Assembly: GCA_018136815.1 (NCBI GenBank)
Contig: CM030945.1
Location: 99,811-163,810, forward strand
Direction: 5' to 3'
Source of the DNA: Isochrysis galbana
Taxonomy: Eukaryota; Haptophyta; Isochrysidales; Isochrysidaceae
Length of the DNA stretch: 64,000 nt
Shown here: positions 1-9,300 of the stretch, piece after piece
Position numbering within the stretch: the first letter of the stretch is position 1
Layout of the letters: every line of letters starts with the position of its first letter
The notes under the pieces: model-generated
What the model saw: the letters and a program-made list of their open reading frames with translations, nothing else
Told to the model about the DNA's origin: nothing
The model's database searches: none
Made by a program: the position numbers and the translations under genes

Positions 1-334
1 CCGTCCCCATCAACTCATCCCAGCCGCCACCGACACCTGCAGCAGCGACGATCAGTAGTGCTCCGCCAGCCGCCGGCACTGAGAGCCATGCCACGTTGAG
101 CGCACGGCAGAGGGGTGTGCCGCCACCGCCGGGGTAGACACGCTGTGCGACACGGCGAAATCCTTCCTTCGGCACAAAAAGCACACTCGCGCCCAGAAGC
201 TGCAGCTGCACGTTTGCGAAACCGTACCATTCCGGCCCGAGTGAGCGGGCAAGCAGCGTGTTGAGCCCAAAGGAAAGGACACGAGAAAAGAGCTGCAGCG
301 CGAGGAGGGAGCCGAGCCCACGCGCCAAGCCCAT
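1..334 (-). CDS. RFT1: RFT1-like lipid-linked oligosaccharide protein, 5' part (runs off the window)
   Basis: Reading the minus strand from an ATG at 334 gives 111 uninterrupted codons to the window edge. The peptide begins with a short leader, a hydrophobic helix (LALQLFSRVLSFGLNTLLAR), then GPEWYGFANVQL, PKEGFRRVAQR and LNVAWLSVPAAGG. The order and spacing match the N-terminus of the RFT1 family: helix 1, then REAFRRA-type and NLLWLTVP-type motifs. RFT1 is an ER multispanning protein of the MOP flippase superfamily needed for N-glycosylation, linked to handling of the Man5GlcNAc2-dolichol intermediate. The start was chosen because it leaves the short N-terminus usual in the family. A C/T-rich tract (gene strand) lies directly upstream. 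The C-terminal three quarters are outside the window. The identification is from remembered family motifs, not a search. Confidence 0.85.
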   Translation of the reverse strand, partial: MGLARGLGSLLALQLFSRVLSFGLNTLLARSLGPEWYGFANVQLQLLGASVLFVPKEGFRRVAQRVYPGGGGTPLCRALNVAWLSVPAAGGALLIVAAAGVGGGWDELMGT

Positions 335-545
335 CCGAGTGCGGAGGGAGCGGGGGATCCAGAGAGTGGATGGGAGGGAGAGAAAGGGTGAGGGCGAGTG
401 AGAACCCGAAGGAGAGCGAGAGGGCGAGGCTGAGGCACGCGAGAGGGCGAGAGGGCGAGAGGGCGAGAGGGCGAGCGCGGCTGGCCTCGGGCGCCTCCGA
501 GAGCGCGCGGTCTCGGCCACTTTTCCTTTACTACTAGTAGAACTT
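335..545. repeat. GA/CT-rich tract with gagggcga-type units upstream of RFT1
   Basis: The plus strand is a purine-rich run with tandem gagagggcga units at about 440-478. It lies immediately 5' of the RFT1 start codon, so it is probably 5'-UTR or promoter. Confidence 0.6.
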
Positions 546-649
546 CTTTTAGCTCGGTCACTCACTAGGAGTACTCGGCAATGGCAAACGCCAGACTTTC
601 GAGATTTTTTTTGTAAAATCTGGGGTTGGGCTCAAAGCTCAAAATATAA

Positions 650-1167
650 TAAAATAATTAATGTTATATCCTAGCCAACCCCACTAGCTAATTGGACACA
701 ACTTTTCCGTCCCGGAATCCCGCCATGCCTGACGAGCCAGGTGTCCGAGTGCTACCGGGGGGAGGGGGCTTTGCCCCCTCCCCTCGGTATTTGTCCTCCC
801 CCCAGTGCACGCACCGACCCCGCGCACCCCAGCACGTCCTCTCCTCGAGTCCACGCTGGGGGAAAACCCCTTTCGGGTAAAAGCAATGCGGGGGGGGGGG
901 GGCACTCGTGAATAGGGGCCCAGGAGCGCTAATCTCTCCTCGCCGAAGCGAGTGGCCGCGGCGAGCCGCGGCCCTTCCCTCCTGGCTCTGGCGCCCCCGT
1001 CTTCTCTTACCCAAACGGGGCGAGAAGACACGTTTCTGCCGGAGGGGAGAGCTGCCGCTCCCCCCTCCCCTCCCTCTTCCCTTTTCCTCCTCTCTTCCCT
1101 GCGGCGGGGGCCCATGGCGCGCGCCTGCGGCCCCACTTCAGGTCCCCAGGAGGCCGGCAGGGGTCTA
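650..1167 (+). repeat. Hairpin-repeat family, copy A (3'-truncated)
   Basis: It begins in AT-rich DNA (aataattaatgttatatcc) and continues through a segment nearly identical to 20588-21110 and to the reverse complement of 28120-28641. Shared landmarks are ccaaccccactagctaattg, a G-run after aaaacccctttcgggtaaaa, and the GC-rich end cccatggcgcgcgcctgcgg. It stops at about 1167, before the hairpin-rich 3' end seen in copies B, C, F and G. No protein reading frame is conserved between copies, so the ORFs here are treated as chance. Confidence 0.8.
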
Positions 1168-1460
1168 GGTAGATGATGACAGATAGCAGGGTACGAACAC
1201 AATCAATGCGTGTGTGGCAGAGCAGCGAAGGCGGCGTTCGTGGTTAGTTTGAGCTTTGCATTGGCATTGCGATTGAGTTCTCTTTGTTTTAGGGGGGTTT
1301 CCTAAGGGAAACGCGTTGCGGATGTATACTTGCGGCTACTTTCGGGATGAAAAATTGTGAGAAGTGTCACGAGAAGTTTGGGTAGTCCGCTACAAGATTC
1401 TTGCAAGTTTGGCCGAGAAGTTTGGGCGAGTTTTGCTAGAAGTATTGACCTGGCCCTAGT
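1168..1460. other. No gene recognised
   Basis: Moderate-GC unique-looking DNA in which the phrase gagaagtttggg occurs twice. No coding signal or transposon end was seen. Confidence 0.4.
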
Positions 1461-1670
1461 CGCGAGCCGCACTCCCAGGCCCGCATGGGCCAGCTCTCGT
1501 ACTGACTCCCCCCCCCATCCTTGGTCGCCAGGCAGACAGGGGACTCAGGGCGGCACCCAAGGCTAGCGAGGCGAGCGAGGGAGAGGCAGGGGGGGCCAGG
1601 AGCTGAGCCCCAGCCTCCACTGCCCCCCTGAACTGCCCCTGCTGGCCCTCTGGGCGCCCCTGAAGGACCT
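1461..1670 (+). repeat. Dispersed repeat E, copy 1
   Basis: Nearly identical to 20229-20451, from cgcgagccgcactcccaggc to gggcgcccctgaaggacct. The copies differ by a short aaaggcaaac insertion and scattered substitutions. Here it runs directly into the open reading frame of the retroelement ORF at 1632-3560, apparently replacing that ORF's original 5' part. Confidence 0.8.
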
Positions 1671-3560
1671 GCCGCCCAGTTTCGCCGCCGCCTGGAGGCT
1701 AAAGCGCCATTCCTGGCAGTCGAGAACCCCAAGATGCACCACTACGCTAAGGCGTTGTTGGACGGCATCGAAGCTACGCAATACGTCCACCCGTGGCAGC
1801 ACGGCACCGGACACACGAAAGCTACAGGACTCTACCTCTCCTCGAGCCTCCCTCCGCTCCAACCAACGTGCATTGTTCCGGGCCGAGAGGCCGTGATGGC
1901 TAACCTTCCCATGACCCCTCATCGCGGCGCTCTCCGGAGCCGCACTTACGTGGGCATCGCGGGGGCGATGGCATCTCAGTGGATGCCGGTGGTCCTAGAC
2001 CACTGCCGTTCGGCATCTCACCGACACCACGACTCTGCCTCCGCCCTTCTAGCGCAAGCTCGCGAGGCGCAGGCCTCGCAATCGCCACCTGTTCAGCAGC
2101 ACCCGAGCAACGCCCCCTCTCCTACGGCGATCGCCGCGATAGATACGGCTTGGATGCCGTGGCTCGAGAAGCCGCGGGAGCGCACTCTCCCCGTCCGACC
2201 GGCTCGCATGCTCCGCAAAATACGCAACCGGTGGCGCGTGTGGACCACTACCCCCGCCTCCGCCGGACCCCTCTCATTCTCCTGGGTTCCAGTGCCCGAC
2301 TCACTGGCCCGAGCACTCGACGCGGGGCTCACGCTCCCCGCTCTCGCGTCGCGCGGCGAGGCCATGGCTCCACTCCCCGATCCCGCATCGCACGGCGAGG
2401 CTATGCCGCTCGCCGCCCGTTCTCGTTCGCGGTCTCGTCCTCTCGTTCGCATGCCTCCACTTTTGGAGACGTGCGCCGCCGTCGCCCCACTCTCTTGCGC
2501 TCTCGCTCCCACCGGCTGGCAGGCTGCCCTGCGTCTCACTTGGGCTCGGCAAGAGTGCGCCACCGCTCTCCCTCCGTTGAGCTCTCGCCTTGGCGTGGGC
2601 GCTCTTCCCGATCTCGATCCGCCTCTACCCTCTCTCGATCGGCCCCGCCGCCTCACGGCGGCGGACCGCATTGCCGCCTATCGTCGACACCACCTAGGCC
2701 TGGTGCCCGCCGGGCGTCGCCTGGAAGCTAGCCCGTCCGGAATCGTGGCTTCGGTGGCCCGAGAAGTGGCTGCTCGCGCGGTGGTTAATACACCGGCGAG
2801 CCTCTATCCACGCCACTGCCTCTACGTGCGCGATCTTATCGTGTGTCGCTACTCGGCGAGCGGCCCTACGCGCTACGTCGTAGACACCGCCCTCACCGTC
2901 GACAAGACGTTGGCGGACACTGGAGCGGGCCCGTCTGTAGTGACGACTGCTCTACTCACCACGTTACCCCGCGACGCCTGCGTCGCGCGGGAATGCGCGA
3001 CTCCGCGGCCGGCCGTCGTAGGACCCGACGGCAACCCACTCCGCGTCCGTGGCTATGCCACCCTTGTCTTCTCCCTAGCTGCCGTGGAATTTCGTCATCG
3101 CTTCCTGGTCGTCGAAGGATCCCCGATGCTCCTCTTGGGGAACGACTTCCTAGAAGCTCATCGGGCCTGCATCGACTACTCGCTCAACGCCGGCGACGAC
3201 AGCCGCCTCTCCCTCATCGTAGGGGGCAGTCGCGTCGATGCTCGTGTGTCCACTCGACCCCGGCCCACCGCGCCTTTTCTCGCCGCTACGGTGGACGTCG
3301 CCGCCGACGAACCGCAATCCGACTCCCAGTTGACACGCTCCAGTGCGTCGGACACGCACTCGAGTGCGGAGGCTCCGTTGCCGCCTCTCGACCCCGATCT
3401 TGAGCCGCCGCCCAGGCTGGACTTCTCCAAAGATCCTATCCCTCCTCCCCCGTCGACGACGGTGGCGGTGGAGCCGCTTTTCGCCGCTCCCACCGCTCAG
3501 CCCACCGCCTCGAAGGATTTCGCTCTCTACACCCAGGAGCCGGTGACTGTTCCGCTCTAG
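1632..3560 (+). CDS. Retroelement polyprotein fragment: phage-methyltransferase-like domain fused to retropepsin
   Basis: The frame opens after an in-frame stop at 1629-1631; the first ATG is at 1734. Residues encoded at about 1695-1990 contain AVENPKMHHYAK, QYVHPWQHGTGHTKATGL, LPPLQPT and RSRTYVGIAGAMASQW. This series resembles the C-terminal half of phage and bacterial proteins annotated as DNA-methyltransferase-like, which carry ENPVMH, QPWQFGH..K.T.LWL..LPPL.PT and RS.T(F/Y)PGIA.AMA.QW. A proline/serine/arginine-rich linker follows. At about 2875-3220 comes an aspartyl protease of LTR-retrotransposon type, with catalytic DTG in LADTGAGPSVV and the C-terminal signature LLLGNDFLEAH. The ORF then ends in acidic, proline-rich sequence at TAG. 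No reverse transcriptase follows. The 5' end lies inside repeat E, so the N-terminal half is missing. It is probably a dead or non-autonomous copy. Confidence 0.6.
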   Translation, partial: TAPAGPLGAPEGPAAQFRRRLEAKAPFLAVENPKMHHYAKALLDGIEATQYVHPWQHGTGHTKATGLYLSSSLPPLQPTCIVPGREAVMANLPMTPHRGALRSRTYVGIAGAMASQWMPVVLDHCRSASHRHHDSASALLAQAREAQASQSPPVQQHPSNAPSPTAIAAIDTAWMPWLEKPRERTLPVRPARMLRKIRNRWRVWTTTPASAGPLSFSWVPVPDSLARALDAGLTLPALASRGEAMAPLPDPASHGEAMPLAARSRSRSRPLVRMPPLLETCAAVAPLSCALAPTGWQAALRLTWARQECATALPPLSSRLGVGALPDLDPPLPSLDRPRRLTAADRIAAYRRHHLGLVPAGRRLEASPSGIVASVAREVAARAVVNTPASLYPRHCLYVRDLIVCRYSASGPTRYVVDTALTVDKTLADTGAGPSVVTTALLTTLPRDACVARECATPRPAVVGPDGNPLRVRGYATLVFSLAAVEFRHRFLVVEGSPMLLLGNDFLEAHRACIDYSLNAGDDSRLSLIVGGSRVDARVSTRPRPTAPFLAATVDVAADEPQSDSQLTRSSASDTHSSAEAPLPPLDPDLEPPPRLDFSKDPIPPPPSTTVAVEPLFAAPTAQPTASKDFALYTQEPVTVPL

Positions 3561-3887
3561 CCGTCTGTCGGCTGTCGTTCTTCGTTCGTCGCTCTCGTCC
3601 TCGTTCTCGTTCCCGTTCTCGTCCCTCGTTCTCAACACTACCTCAATACCAAACCTCTCCAATCCCTCAGCCCCAGCCTATCCATCCCGATCCGCCCAGC
3701 CATGTCCGCTCCGTCGTCGCGCTCGCCCTCGCCCAAGCCCGTCCTCCCGCCTTTCTCTGCTGAGGAGGTGGTCCAGCCCGTCATTGGCCACTCCCCAACT
3801 TCCGCCGCGCCTCTCGCCGCTTCCCTTCCGTTCCCTCCGTTCCCATCCGAGGCAGTGGTAACCTCGGATCCGTCAGAGTGCGGTTAA
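3561..3887 (+). mobile_element. Retroelement leader-like segment with short P/S-rich ORF
   Basis: A ctcgttctcgttccc-type pyrimidine-rich leader is followed by a 61-codon ORF (3702-3887) starting MSAPSSRSPSPKPVLPP. The same arrangement occurs at about 44550-45300, where the ORF begins MSLSPPSSPSLKPACPP. The two are taken as related retroelement leaders plus the N-terminus of a Gag-like ORF; that family assignment is inference. Confidence 0.35.
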
Positions 3888-3889
3888 AA

Positions 3890-4993
3890 ACAGGCCCGGT
3901 AGGGGTAGGGGGCGGCCGGCGACAGGCGGGAGAGAGAAGGGAGTGGCTCAAGATCGAGGAGAGTATCCTGAAGGTGGCACAGGCTACTCGCTACTCGACT
4001 CGCAGTCGTTTATTTCTCGAGAACTGCTCACGGCGCGAGCTGGAAGGGCCGTTCCCCTTTGTTGACGAGAGGTGCCTCCCCCCCCCCCCCGGTGCTTTTT
4101 CCCGGAGAGTCGCCCGACGACGTACGTAGGTCTGTCGAACACGCGATGACTACAGGCTCATAGGCAGAGGGCCGTTCGATCGAGCCGGCAGCTGACGCGG
4201 TCGTGAAAGGATCGTTGATTGTTGCTTGCGGGAAGATGTCTGAAAGGTCATAGTAAGAGTCGGGTCTGACAGTGTCTGCCATCGAGCGCTGCGAGCGAGA
4301 AGGTAGACTGTAGACTGAAGGTCGGAGGATCGCGACGCGTGGCGTCGGAGAGTAGAGACGAGGCTAGCTAGCGAGCTAGTGGAAGAGAGAGAGAATGAGA
4401 ATGAGAGCTTCTTAGGTCCGAGGTAGACACGGGAGACTACAACGAATGGACTCAAAAAGTTCTGAGGGTACAGAACCACACAAACTAAACCAAACGGGGC
4501 GAAAACTAACCACACCTGGATGGACGGCCAGGCGTCGGCACCAGGGCAACTTAGCCACGCGCAGACATGCGACAGAGGGGTCGGCACAACGAGCGGCAGA
4601 CCTCGCTAGGGAGCTATTACCGATACACGGAGAGAAGACAAAAGACGGTCATGGAACATTTGATGACATCGAGAGAAAGTAAGAGAAGAGGCGGGATACC
4701 AATCGACGAGACCTTAAGGTTTAAAATAACCCACAGGTTAGAAGTAAAAGTCTGTCATCGTATGGAATACGACAAGGTCGGTGCGCCTCAATGGGTTTTC
4801 CCTCATTTTAACTTGTGCTGGGGAGTTGGAATGGGAGCCGGGGGCATGCGAGGGGGGAGACGTGGAGGGGTGCATAGGTGTATGTATGCATCTGTGGCAA
4901 CAACACTCGCCAAGGTGTACGGGCAGGTGCGCTGAGGGCTGTCGTGTTAGTACCGGGCTAGTGAGAGTAGTGGTACTAATGCTCAGTTAGATT
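3890..4993 (+). repeat. Dispersed repeat R1, copy 1 (split by a 642-bp insertion)
   Basis: Homologous to 15125-16113. Shared landmarks are tttatttctcgagaac, the C-run followed by ggtgctttttcccggagagtc, cctcattttaacttgtg, gagccgggggcatg, and gctgtcgtgttagtaccggg near the end. This copy carries an insertion at 4133-4774 that copy 2 lacks. Copy 2 carries a hAT-like MITE that this copy lacks. Confidence 0.85.
4133..4774 (-). mobile_element. LTR-like insertion with 5-bp target duplication and empty paralogous site
   Basis: It starts TGTCGAACAC and ends TGGAATACGACA, giving TG...CA termini with a 5-bp inverted TGTCG/CGACA. It is flanked by AGGTC at 4128-4132 and 4775-4779. The uninterrupted AGGTC site is present in the paralogous repeat at 15356-15360. 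About 510 bp of it (4262-4774) is repeated at about 48520-49028. In both copies a minus-strand ORF starts MADT(V/I)RP near the left end, and the gene strand upstream is pyrimidine-rich. This fits a solo LTR or deletion derivative of an LTR retrotransposon in minus orientation, with a Gag start inside or next to it. Confidence 0.65.
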
Positions 4994-5550
4994 ATTATTA
5001 TTGCAAGCATCGCTGATGAGTCGCTACAATGGTCGCTCTGTGTTTTGATATGTGACGTTGTGGTTGTGGGTCCGTCGGGGGCTCGTGCTCGTGGGAAGCT
5101 GCGAGGTGCGGGGTCGGGAAAGAAAGCGACATCGGGCTGTCGGGCTGTCGGGTGGTTCGGGTTCGGGGATGGCGGTGATGGAGAGGGTGGGGTATGAGGA
5201 TGTGGGGGTGTTGGGTGTTGGGTGAGTTGATTCAGATTCAGAGGCTACACGCACGCATCACAAAAAAAATCAAAATTTTGCCCAAAATTTGGGTGCCCTG
5301 GCAGCAAATTTTGACCTCAAAAGTTGGGGTGCTCAAGATCAAAACTTTGGCGTATGCCAAATCTCGGATGCGACACCTTGGTGGCCGCTGCAGGCATGCC
5401 CTGGGGAGGCCCCAGGCGCCATCGGCGCGTGCGCGTGCTGGCTGCGAAGCGCCGCTGCCTGCGAACGAAGCGACAGCGCCTCTAGAGCTCTCGAGCCTAG
5501 AGCACTTGTCAGGCTCGCGCAACGCGGTGCTTGCGTACCAGGACGTCGGC
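4994..5550. other. No gene recognised; AT/GC mosaic
   Basis: Contains a short A/T-rich block of imperfect palindromes (caaaattttgcccaaaattt, about 5274-5292) and unremarkable GC-rich DNA. ORFs here overlap on both strands and look like chance. Confidence 0.4.
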
Positions 5551-5645
5551 TCTAGAGCTCTACTCTAGAGTAGAGTAGAGTAGAGTACTCTAGAGCCAGA
5601 AGAAGATAGAGTAGAATAGAGTACTCTAGAGTAGAGAGTCGAGTC
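5551..5645. repeat. TAGAG pentamer minisatellite with palindromic ctctagag blocks
   Basis: Repeated tagag/ctctagag units (tctagagtagagtagagtag) form a short array that can fold back on itself. Confidence 0.7.
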
Positions 5646-5754
5646 GAGTACTCTTCTAAGAGGGAAGGAAGGGTAGCTCTGCGCCCGGTGTTTGCTTGTG
5701 TGAAGGAAGAGTGGAGAGTGACCAGCGGCCGTCACGGGAAGAGCGGGGCGCGGG

Positions 5755-6157
5755 GGGGGGGGAGTTGGGGGGGGGAGAGAGAGAGAGAGGGAGAGAGAGT
5801 GAATGACGGAGAGAGAGGAAGGGATAGAGAGGGGGGAGAGAGAGGGGGGGAGGGGAGATGAGAGGGAGGGGGGGGGGGGGAGAGAGAGGGAGGGAGAGAG
5901 AGTGTATGACGGAGAGAGAGGAAGGGAGAGAGGGAGGGAGAGAGAGAGTGTGTGACGGAGAGAGAGAGGAAGGGAGAGAGAGAGAGGGGGCAGGAGAGGG
6001 GGGGAGAGGGGGGAGAGAGAGGGGGGGGGAGAGAGAGGGAGGGAGAGAGAGAGGGAGGGAGAGAGAGAGAGGGGTAGACGGCAGCGATAGGGAGAGAGAC
6101 AATGGGAGGGAGAGAAACACAGAGGAACAGACAGAGAGAGTAACAGAGAGAGAGAGC

Positions 6158-6192
<35 letters not shown>

Positions 6193-6244
6193 CAGAGAGA
6201 GAAAGAGAGAGAGAGAGAAACAGAGAGAGAGAAACAGAGAGAGT

Positions 6245-6312
<68 letters not shown>

Positions 6313-6359
6313 ATGTGTGTACGGGTGTCTATTTCCTTGGGAGAGAGAGAGAGAGAGAG
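5755..6359. repeat. About 600-bp polypurine (GA)n tract upstream of the RelA/SpoT gene
   Basis: The plus strand is almost entirely G and A (gagagag with gggg runs), ending in pure (GA)n at 6250-6308 and 6341-6359. It ends 36 nt before the proposed start codon at 6396, so it is probably promoter or 5'-UTR. Long ORFs through it encode only R/E/G or S/L repeats and are not genes. Confidence 0.8.
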
Positions 6360-6395
6360 CGCTCCCGCCGTGGCGCGGGCGGTGCGCTGGGCCCA

Positions 6396-9300
6396 ATGCC
6401 CGTCTCTCTCTGGCTGCTCTGCCTGTGCTATACGCCTCTCATCTCCCTCCCGCCGCTGTACCCCTCTCGCTCGACCACCCCACTCGCCTCGTGGACCGAC
6501 GCATCCCCCCAACCCACTCTCTCCTCCTCCCCCTCGCCCTCCCCTTCCCCCTCCTCCCCTTCCCCCTTCTACTCCTCCCCCTACTCCTCCACGCCCCCCT
6601 CGAGTGGGGGCAGCCTCTCCGACCACCTCGAGATGCGCTACTCTGCGCATATCGTCGAGCGCGCGCCAGTCCTCGCGCCACAACTTGCGCGCCTAGCCTC
6701 CTCGGGCTCGGCGCCCCTCCGGCTCCTCCAAGACCTTGACAGGCAGCTGAGAGAGGTGACGAGATACCTCCGGCCGTCGGCGCAGGCCTCGCTGCGCATG
6801 GCGCTCGAGACTGCCTTCCTCGCCCACTTTGGACAGAACCGGCGTTCGGGAGAACCGTACATCACGCACCCAGTCGAGGTGGCGAGGATCCTCGCAAAGA
6901 CGCAAATGGACAAGGAGTCGGTCATCTCTGGCCTGCTTCATGACACTGTCGAGGACACTGAGCTGGGCTTCGAGGATGTCGAGGCCCTCTTTGGAGAGAC
7001 TGTCCGCAAGATTGTGGAGGGGGAGACCAAGGTGGGGCGTGCAACACGCAGGAGCCCGCATGTCGTAAGGGGTCAAGTCAACGCTGCAGCGCCAGTGGCG
7101 CTTGAAGGTCGGCACCCAGCGTGGACCGCCGCTCCCGGTACACGATGGCCGCATGCTGTGCTCAACACACACGCCTTTCTCCCTCAGGTGTCGAAGCTCC
7201 CCAAGATGGTCCGCGATCAAGTCGACGCCGAAACACTGCGCGACGTCACATCTGTCAAGGGAGCAAAGGATCTGCCCACAGCCACAACAGGGATCGTCTC
7301 GCCCAACATGGGTTCTGCAGATCGCTCTGCCGACTTGGCGAGGTTTGAGGCGCTCGGACCCGACGGGGACAGCGACGATTCTGCGCCAATGGGTGGTGCC
7401 GCCGCCGGTGGGATTGCTGCGGGCGAGGAGGCGCCGCTCTCGCTGCTCCGAGCCTCGGCGGCCGACGTGGCCGCCTCCGCCGCCGATGAGCAGGTTGAGA
7501 ATTTACGCTCCATGTTCATTGCCATGGCGGAGGACTGGCGCATCGTTGTCGTTAAGCTCGCCGACCGCCTTCACAACATGCGCACCCTCGACCACATGCC
7601 CCCGGCCAAGCAGGCTGCTACGGCGCGGGAGACGCTGCAGATTTTTGCGCCGCTCGCGCACCGGCTCGGGATGTGGCAATACAAGACAGAACTCTCCGAT
7701 CTCTCTTTCAAATACCTTTTCCCGGTGGAATTCAATGAAGTGCAGGTGAGCGCCCCCCCGCCTTGAGTGCCAGCTGCGCATGCGACGCTTCCGCCACCGC
7801 CGGTCGGCACCGCACCTCCGCCGCTGAACCCAGACGATCCATCACGCAGGGATACATCGAGCGTATGTCCCCAGAGTACGAGGCTACCATCGACTCCACT
7901 AAAGTCAAGCTCAACGAGATGCTCTCTGCCGACGAGTGGCTTCAAGGCCGTATTCGCTCAGTGCACGTCACCGGCAGGACAAAGTGAGCGCGCAGTCTCT
8001 GATTGCGGGGGGGGAGGGGGGGGGGGGGGGGTTCTTGAGGTCACTTCGTGCCCCTGTCTCTCCGCCTCTTCGGTCCAACCCGCACCGGAATGTCCAACGT
8101 CCCCTATAACCTGGAGGGACCAACCGACTGCAACCCGCACAAGGCCAATCCAGCGAGCCTTGTACATGCTTCCCAGCGTCGACTTCCCCGCCTCACCCGA
8201 ACACGTCGCCTCCCCTCCCCTCCCCTCCCCAAGGTCGGTCTATTCCACCTGGAAAAAGATGCAACGGCACGGCTGCTCGATTGAGCGCGTGCATGACCTG
8301 GTTGCCTTGCGTGTCGTGCTATCGCCCGAGGGCTCCAATCGTCAGCAGGGCTCGAAGATGTCGCCTCGTGCGCGCACTAGCCTCGACACTAGAGCCGACG
8401 AGGACGCTGACACCGACCGTGCCAACACGGCAGAGGAACTGTCCGACGACGACGCCGAAGAGCGAGCCATTTGCTATCACGTTCTCGGAAAGGCGCGTGC
8501 CTTTGAGGCCTAAGTTGCGGGCGGTGCATTGATCATGGCGGGTCCCACCCATCAGCCGCAGCGGGCTCGACCGTGGGTGAAGAGTATCTGAGCTCGTGTC
8601 GCCGAGCCAGCGCTGCATCCCTCCTCGCCTCCTCGCCTCAGGTCCACGGCTGCTGGACTCCACTGCCTCGCACTCTGAAGGACTATATCTCCAGCCCCAA
8701 GCCAAATGGCTACCGCTCGCTCCACACCACGGTGCTCGTCGGCACGCAACCCCTTGAAGTCCAAATCAGGACCTTGGGCATGCACAACGTCGCAGAGTAT
8801 GGGGCCGCTGCGCACTGGCTCTACAAGGAAATTCCCCGGGGCCCCTCGGCGCTGCCATGGCTACAGATCATCCACCAATGGCGCGCGCAGGTACACGCAC
8901 GGAGCTGTAGGGGAGCGGCCGTTTGCACTCAGTGCGCGCAACGCATCGATATGGCGTGTCAGCGCCCTGCGCCAGGCTTACGGTGCACGCGCCCTGATGG
9001 ATATCTCGTAGGTGGACTGTGCCCACGATTTTGTCCGCCTTGTACGTGAGGAGCTGCTTGGCACGCGCGTGTTCGTCTTCACGCGCAACGGACGCATCCT
9101 TAACCTCGCCCGGGGCGCGACCCTACTCGACGCATGCTACCTGTTGCAAACCTCGCTAAGGTCCCATGGCGCCCTCGTCAACGGTGCGCTGCCACCCTTG
9201 CCCTTATCGGCCTCCTGGACGATGCCTCTCTAGACTGAGCTCTGCCATACATCCCCAATGCATACCACCACCGTAGGCCTCCCCGCTGCGCCCTCGACGG

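Noticed and set aside
5656-6739. Long Ser-Leu and Arg-Glu ORFs
   Set aside because: They arise from the (GA)n tract; no complexity outside it.
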